64,000 nucleotides of DNA. Origin: Phorcus lineatus (lineage: Eukaryota; Mollusca; Gastropoda; Trochida; Trochidae). Each line of letters begins with the position of its first letter. Position 1 is the stretch's first letter. The notes beneath the pieces were generated by a model, which saw only the letters and a program-made list of their open reading frames with translations, did no database searches and had not been told where the DNA came from. A program made the translations under genes and the position numbers. The stretch lies in the NCBI GenBank assembly GCA_921293015.1, contig OV121084.1, positions 25,482,946-25,546,945 of the forward strand, read 5' to 3'. Shown here one piece after another: positions 59,928 to 64,000 of this stretch.

Positions 59928-61189
59928 GTTGCTCTGAATATTTGCATGTTTCATTGGGGGACATATTGGGGCAATATAAAGGTTTTTGATACGACCCCCA
60001 TGCTTGTAACAACAAGGATTAGTTCACCAACCATGACCTGCCGGCATTCAGAGACATCCCCGTATGGACTGCCAATTCTAGGTTACTGCAGTAATGAACA
60101 TGCATATGCATGTACACAGGGTATGTGAGAAGATAGTCAGAAATCTGATGAAAGCTGATTTGCATAAACCAAGAGAAGTTACCTGAGAGAAAAGAACCCA
60201 AGGAAGAATGATGATGTGAGTACTTATTATGTATGCAATATTTCATGTATCTTATTTCAAATCAATATGCATCATGAATATAGTGGAACTCTTTGTAATC
60301 ATTATTCTTAACCCCTATTCATTTGTTTTAATGAGGATACTAGAATATATAACTTATATTGTTTTTTTTCAAACAAATGCAGGACAACTTGCCTTGACTG
60401 AGTAGAGTTTTAAATGAATATTATGTGATATTTATGAGAAATTAAATATGTTAGGTAAGATAAAAAAATAGTTTTATATTTTAAGGAGAAAAAATATTAT
60501 AAACGTTATCCTAAATATTTTCATATGTTAAGAAAAAAGACAACATGCCACATTCTAAATGTCTAAATGAAATGTCTTGTATAAAACATCTGTTCAGTAT
60601 TAACTGCAATGACCCTAAAGACTATATAATTTATAACTATCTAAAGAAAATTTTAAAAAATTAAACCAAAGTATAAAAAATTTAATATTTTTTTCACTTC
60701 TTTCTAAGTAGCCATGATTATGTCATTATTAGCCGAAAATAACGGTGTTTGTAGCATATATCAATTCGCCCGAGGTTCAGTTCGGACAGTTGCACCTGCT
60801 CTTCTCGAATGCATCTCTGGCTTTAAATATTCATCAAAATTATTTTCAGGCATCCCCAATCACTCAGTGAATAGATAAAGTATAAAACTATAATAGTTTT
60901 GGGGGAGGATAAAGTAATTTGTCACTGGTACAGAGCATGTTTTTCGATGTTTAATTCCTGAAACTGCTACATGCGCCGTTACAGCATAGTGACTTCACAA
61001 TCCCATATGTTAGACACTAAAAACGCCGTTGGCGCTCAACAGTATGTTTTCAAAATTAAACAGTTTCTTTTATGTGTTAGTCAAATTTGTATTGTGTTTC
61101 CCGAAACTTTGTCTGTTAAATTTGGTTATTTATATTTGATTATGAATACAAATTAAGATATTTTGCAGCTACCTACATCTCCTGACCCA
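59928..61189. other. AT-rich, no gene recognised
   Basis: No coding frame with support. A segment at 60765-60800 (CGCCCGAGGTTCAGTTCGGA) resembles the inverse of the right end of repeat E and might be its other terminus. Confidence 0.4.
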
Positions 61190-61455
61190 AGAGTCAACAT
61201 TTACATTGAAACAAATATTTCGCCATTCTCTTTCTTGAATCCGTTATTTGTACCCCCAGGCAAAACTTCGATTAGAAATATTACCGAGAATCTAATGTTT
61301 ATCAAATTAAAGAAAAAAATTAACACACTGAGAAGAAAAATTTGCAATAAACAGATTGCAGTAGTCGCACGTATTATTGCGTCAGCTCCAAGTAAAAAGT
61401 GTCCAAAGTTCGGACGATTTCGGATGGTGTCCGAACCTCGGTCAGTTTTGCCCAA
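61190..61455. repeat. Dispersed repeat E, copy 2
   Basis: Matches 23950-24220 with moderate divergence. The right end reads GTCCGAACCTCGGTCAG; with 60765 as its possible inverted partner the element would be about 690 bp. Confidence 0.65.
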
Positions 61456-61696
61456 TACTGTTCATTATTAAAATGGATGATAAAAATTTTGCTAAAAATA
61501 GCATCCCATTGAAAGGAGATCTCATTGTTTAACACCATAATGACAGGACTGATCAAATCATATGTTCCAGTGAAAAATGCAATGCAAATGTAATAAGTAA
61601 TGTACATGTATGTGATGCAAGTAGGCAATACTTTTTTGTTAGATACACTGTCGATCATTAAATTAAGTATGCAAATATACTTTATTTACATTGCAG

Positions 61697-64000
61697 GATC
61701 ACTACAGCAAGGGGCACCACTATAAAATGCATATTTCACCAGCCCTTGTGACACTCCAAACTTTGATTTATGTCACGGACACTGACACTCTACTCTTTGA
61801 ATTCGATGGCTTTCATCAATTACTCAAAAGAAGTGTATGTGATGGCGATAAAGAAATACGCAAGTCCAACCTTTGGAATGAAGTACAACACTATCATTAT
61901 CCATCAGTGAAAACTATCAAAACCAAAAAATATTTATCCTTTGAATCCATCATCAGGTATTGTTTCAATCATGTCAGTTCGAATAAGATTTGCCGAACAA
62001 TCTGCAAGGAGGTTACAGACTCACTTCTATCTGGTCCTCAACATGAAAAACAATCCAAGGCAACAGAGAAGAGGACCACTATTTTGGAATTATATCAAAA
62101 CATTGCTGAAAACTCTTTGTTGGATAGTGAGCAACTTGATGAGCTTCAGTGTGAAATACAGTTACTTGACATTCCCTCCCTATACACGTGTTATAGAGAT
62201 GAATTTCCCCAACAGTCATGGAATAAAATTTGTCTTTTTGAATGGCATTTTCATTCAAAACATCCTGAAGGTTTTCACGAGCTTGAAGACGTGGTAAAAA
62301 CAAAATGGTCATTTTATGACCAGTGCTTGTCATCTGAGAAATTATCATTCCAACTCAGAGCTTCATGCGACAGCATCATTGAAACAAACAGATTAAGAAG
62401 AGAAGCATCAGCTTGTATGAACAGTAAACGATGTGAAGTATTTGGTGTACTTCACATTTTCGGTCAGTTAGAAAAAGCAGCTATGCTTTCATTAGATAAT
62501 ATAGATTTTGGAACTACAAGACCAGTATGTTTGCAGTGTGGAGATACATGCAAGTCACAAGATGGTGTCCACATGTTTGTCGAACTTGGAACAAATGTTG
62601 GAGATGTACCAGAAACGGATTTGCAAAATATGGCATTCCTTTTACAAAAGGAATTCAAAGATAAACACAAGTTATTTCTTCATGAAGTAGTGTTTTTAGT
62701 ATCAAAGACATTGGACAGTTTCAAATGTGCCAGTTGTCCGGAAAACAGCTTTCATAGATATGAACTATATCATGCCTTTGTGGGTAAGAAACTCTTGCTT
62801 TCAGTGATTAATGTTTCAAGGTTCGAAATGTCATTAACGGATACAGATGATGATCAACCAGAAATAAGGGAACCAGGGAATAAGTTCTGCAACGAGTGCA
62901 CGAAGGACATTAAAAAATGGATTCAAAATCCATTAGACTGGATGAGCTTCTCCTTGTTCCGTGAGTGGCACCTATTTCTTCCATTACCCATTCAGATCTT
63001 GTTCACTGGACTCTTCCTGAACAAAAGAAGCATATGTCGTTCACAGGATTCTCAGCAATTGTTTCAAAGAAAGATTCAAAGGTTGTATTCACTGCTTGAC
63101 ATTGGATTAAACACATTGAACCATAAGCATTGTGGAGTAGTCCCTGAGATGAATTCTGCCGAATTACTATTCAATCATCAATCAGCATCAACTGTCTTTG
63201 CTTTGATCAATGAAATTGGTATTTCACAAAGTCTGAAAACTTCTGTTAGATGGCTTCAAACTGAATCCGATATAGATAATTGTTTCTACAAAACATTTAT
63301 GAAGAAGTATCCCTTGAGGTATAAAACTGCCTTTGAAGAAGAGCCTTCGACTTCAAGTGTTGGGATGAAAGATTGCTTTGTAATTCTGGGTCTTGACAAT
63401 TTAGTGCGCCTTACAACTCATGCAGATCCAAACCCAGGTGAAAATAGAACCTCTCAGTTATGTACAATCCCTATGACACTCAAAGGATTGCCAAAAGACT
63501 GCAGCTTAGTGACATCTTGGCACTCAGAGGAGTGTGAACCTGGAGAATTTGGACGTAGCTGTGACTGTATGAGGAAAATCCAACTTGAAACTGGAAGCGA
63601 AGAATACCTTTTTAAACTCCTTCCACAAGAGCTGAAATTGCAAAGCAATTTTGATGTAAATAGCACATGGGGGCTGTGCAGGTTATGGTCTGATATTGAG
63701 GATTTCATTATTGGCCACATTCATGAAGGAGAACATTCTGATCTGAATGACTTGAATCAAACAATGGAGTCTTTGAAACTTGGAGATGAAAATAAAACAC
63801 CAGTGGCAGAAGAGAAGAGGCCAGAGTTGATGATGCCAGATGCACCTGAAATTGTAAACATATAATCGGACACTCATGAGGAAGCAGAAAGTTTAGAATT
63901 TCCGGTTTTCCAAGTGCCGCCACTTCTGACAAGACATCCTAAGCCAGCAGTTGGCAGAGATGACGACAAAGCAAAACTTAGAGAAATTCTATTGGAAATG
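61697..64000 (+). CDS. Unrecognised large protein exon with paired Cys motifs; in-frame TAA
   Basis: Acceptor TTATTTACATTGCAG ends at 61696; the frame starts GAT CAC TAC and runs 722 codons to TAA (63863-63865). After the TAA the same frame stays open for 44 codons to the window edge, with the same acidic, Pro-containing composition. Three CxxC pairs (CLQC 62528, CASC 62726, CNEC 62888) suggest a zinc-bound domain in the middle; CFVILGLDNLVRLTTHADP (about 63376) looks like a strand plus Asp-Asn motif, vaguely like DUF6589-type mobile-element proteins, but I cannot confirm it. No Met is needed because upstream exons are expected. It could be a host gene of a large invertebrate family, or a transposon-derived protein with a nonsense mutation. 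Confidence 0.6.

Overview
This is a eukaryotic, AT-rich, intron-rich and repeat-rich window. The gene repertoire (a complete TANGO1/MIA3 gene, a secreted glycosidase-like gene), the many short inverted-repeat DNA transposons, tRNA-derived SINE fragments and a non-LTR retrotransposon fit a marine invertebrate. A mollusc (bivalve-like) is the best guess; this is inference from repeat style and gene structure, not a proven identification.

Layout. 1-1656 (minus) is the 5' 552 codons of a secreted TIM-barrel glycoside-hydrolase-like gene that runs off the left edge. Its upstream flank carries two facing copies of one TTAA-bounded MITE. 7135-31709 (minus) is a complete TANGO1/MIA3 (ER exit site, bulky-cargo/collagen export) gene. 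I could splice it by hand into 28 coding exons, 1618 aa, with every exon phase consistent: signal peptide, MIA-type SH3, acidic region, a very large Gln/His-rich luminal exon, membrane segment, coiled coils and proline-rich tail. Its introns hold MITEs, a SINE head, minisatellites and a 1.2 kb hAT-like element that encodes an N-terminal PCNA-binding-type (PIP) motif. 31.7-36.4 kb is intergenic with MITEs. 36.4-39.66 kb (minus) is a 5'-truncated, decayed LINE. 39.7-46.2 kb has no gene I can support, but has a SINE, a 26-bp minisatellite with a 360-bp higher-order period, and an AC/AT microsatellite. 46211-47083 (minus) is a single-coding-exon type II membrane, glycosyltransferase-like gene with two probable 5' UTR exons up to about 49.6 kb. 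50-55 kb is a mosaic of nested inverted-repeat elements and tandem duplications.

55-60 kb (plus) holds a compact two-exon FLYWCH + MULE-transposase gene (58433-59835). A 520-bp copy of its promoter, first exon and intron sits 3.15 kb upstream; the two look identical by eye, and the copy ends inside the 3' splice site. It is bracketed by identical-looking 171-bp direct repeats. 61697 to the window edge (plus) is a long exon of a protein I do not recognise, with paired-cysteine motifs and one in-frame TAA after which the frame stays open to the end.

The host genes act independently: glycan processing, Golgi glycosylation and ER export are all secretory-pathway jobs, but nothing here shows co-regulation apart from a UPR-type TGACGTG element beside the TANGO1 start. 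Most of the novelty is in the mobile DNA: a splice-donor-derived minisatellite, the PIP-box hAT derivative, the partial MULE gene duplication, and several non-autonomous element families.
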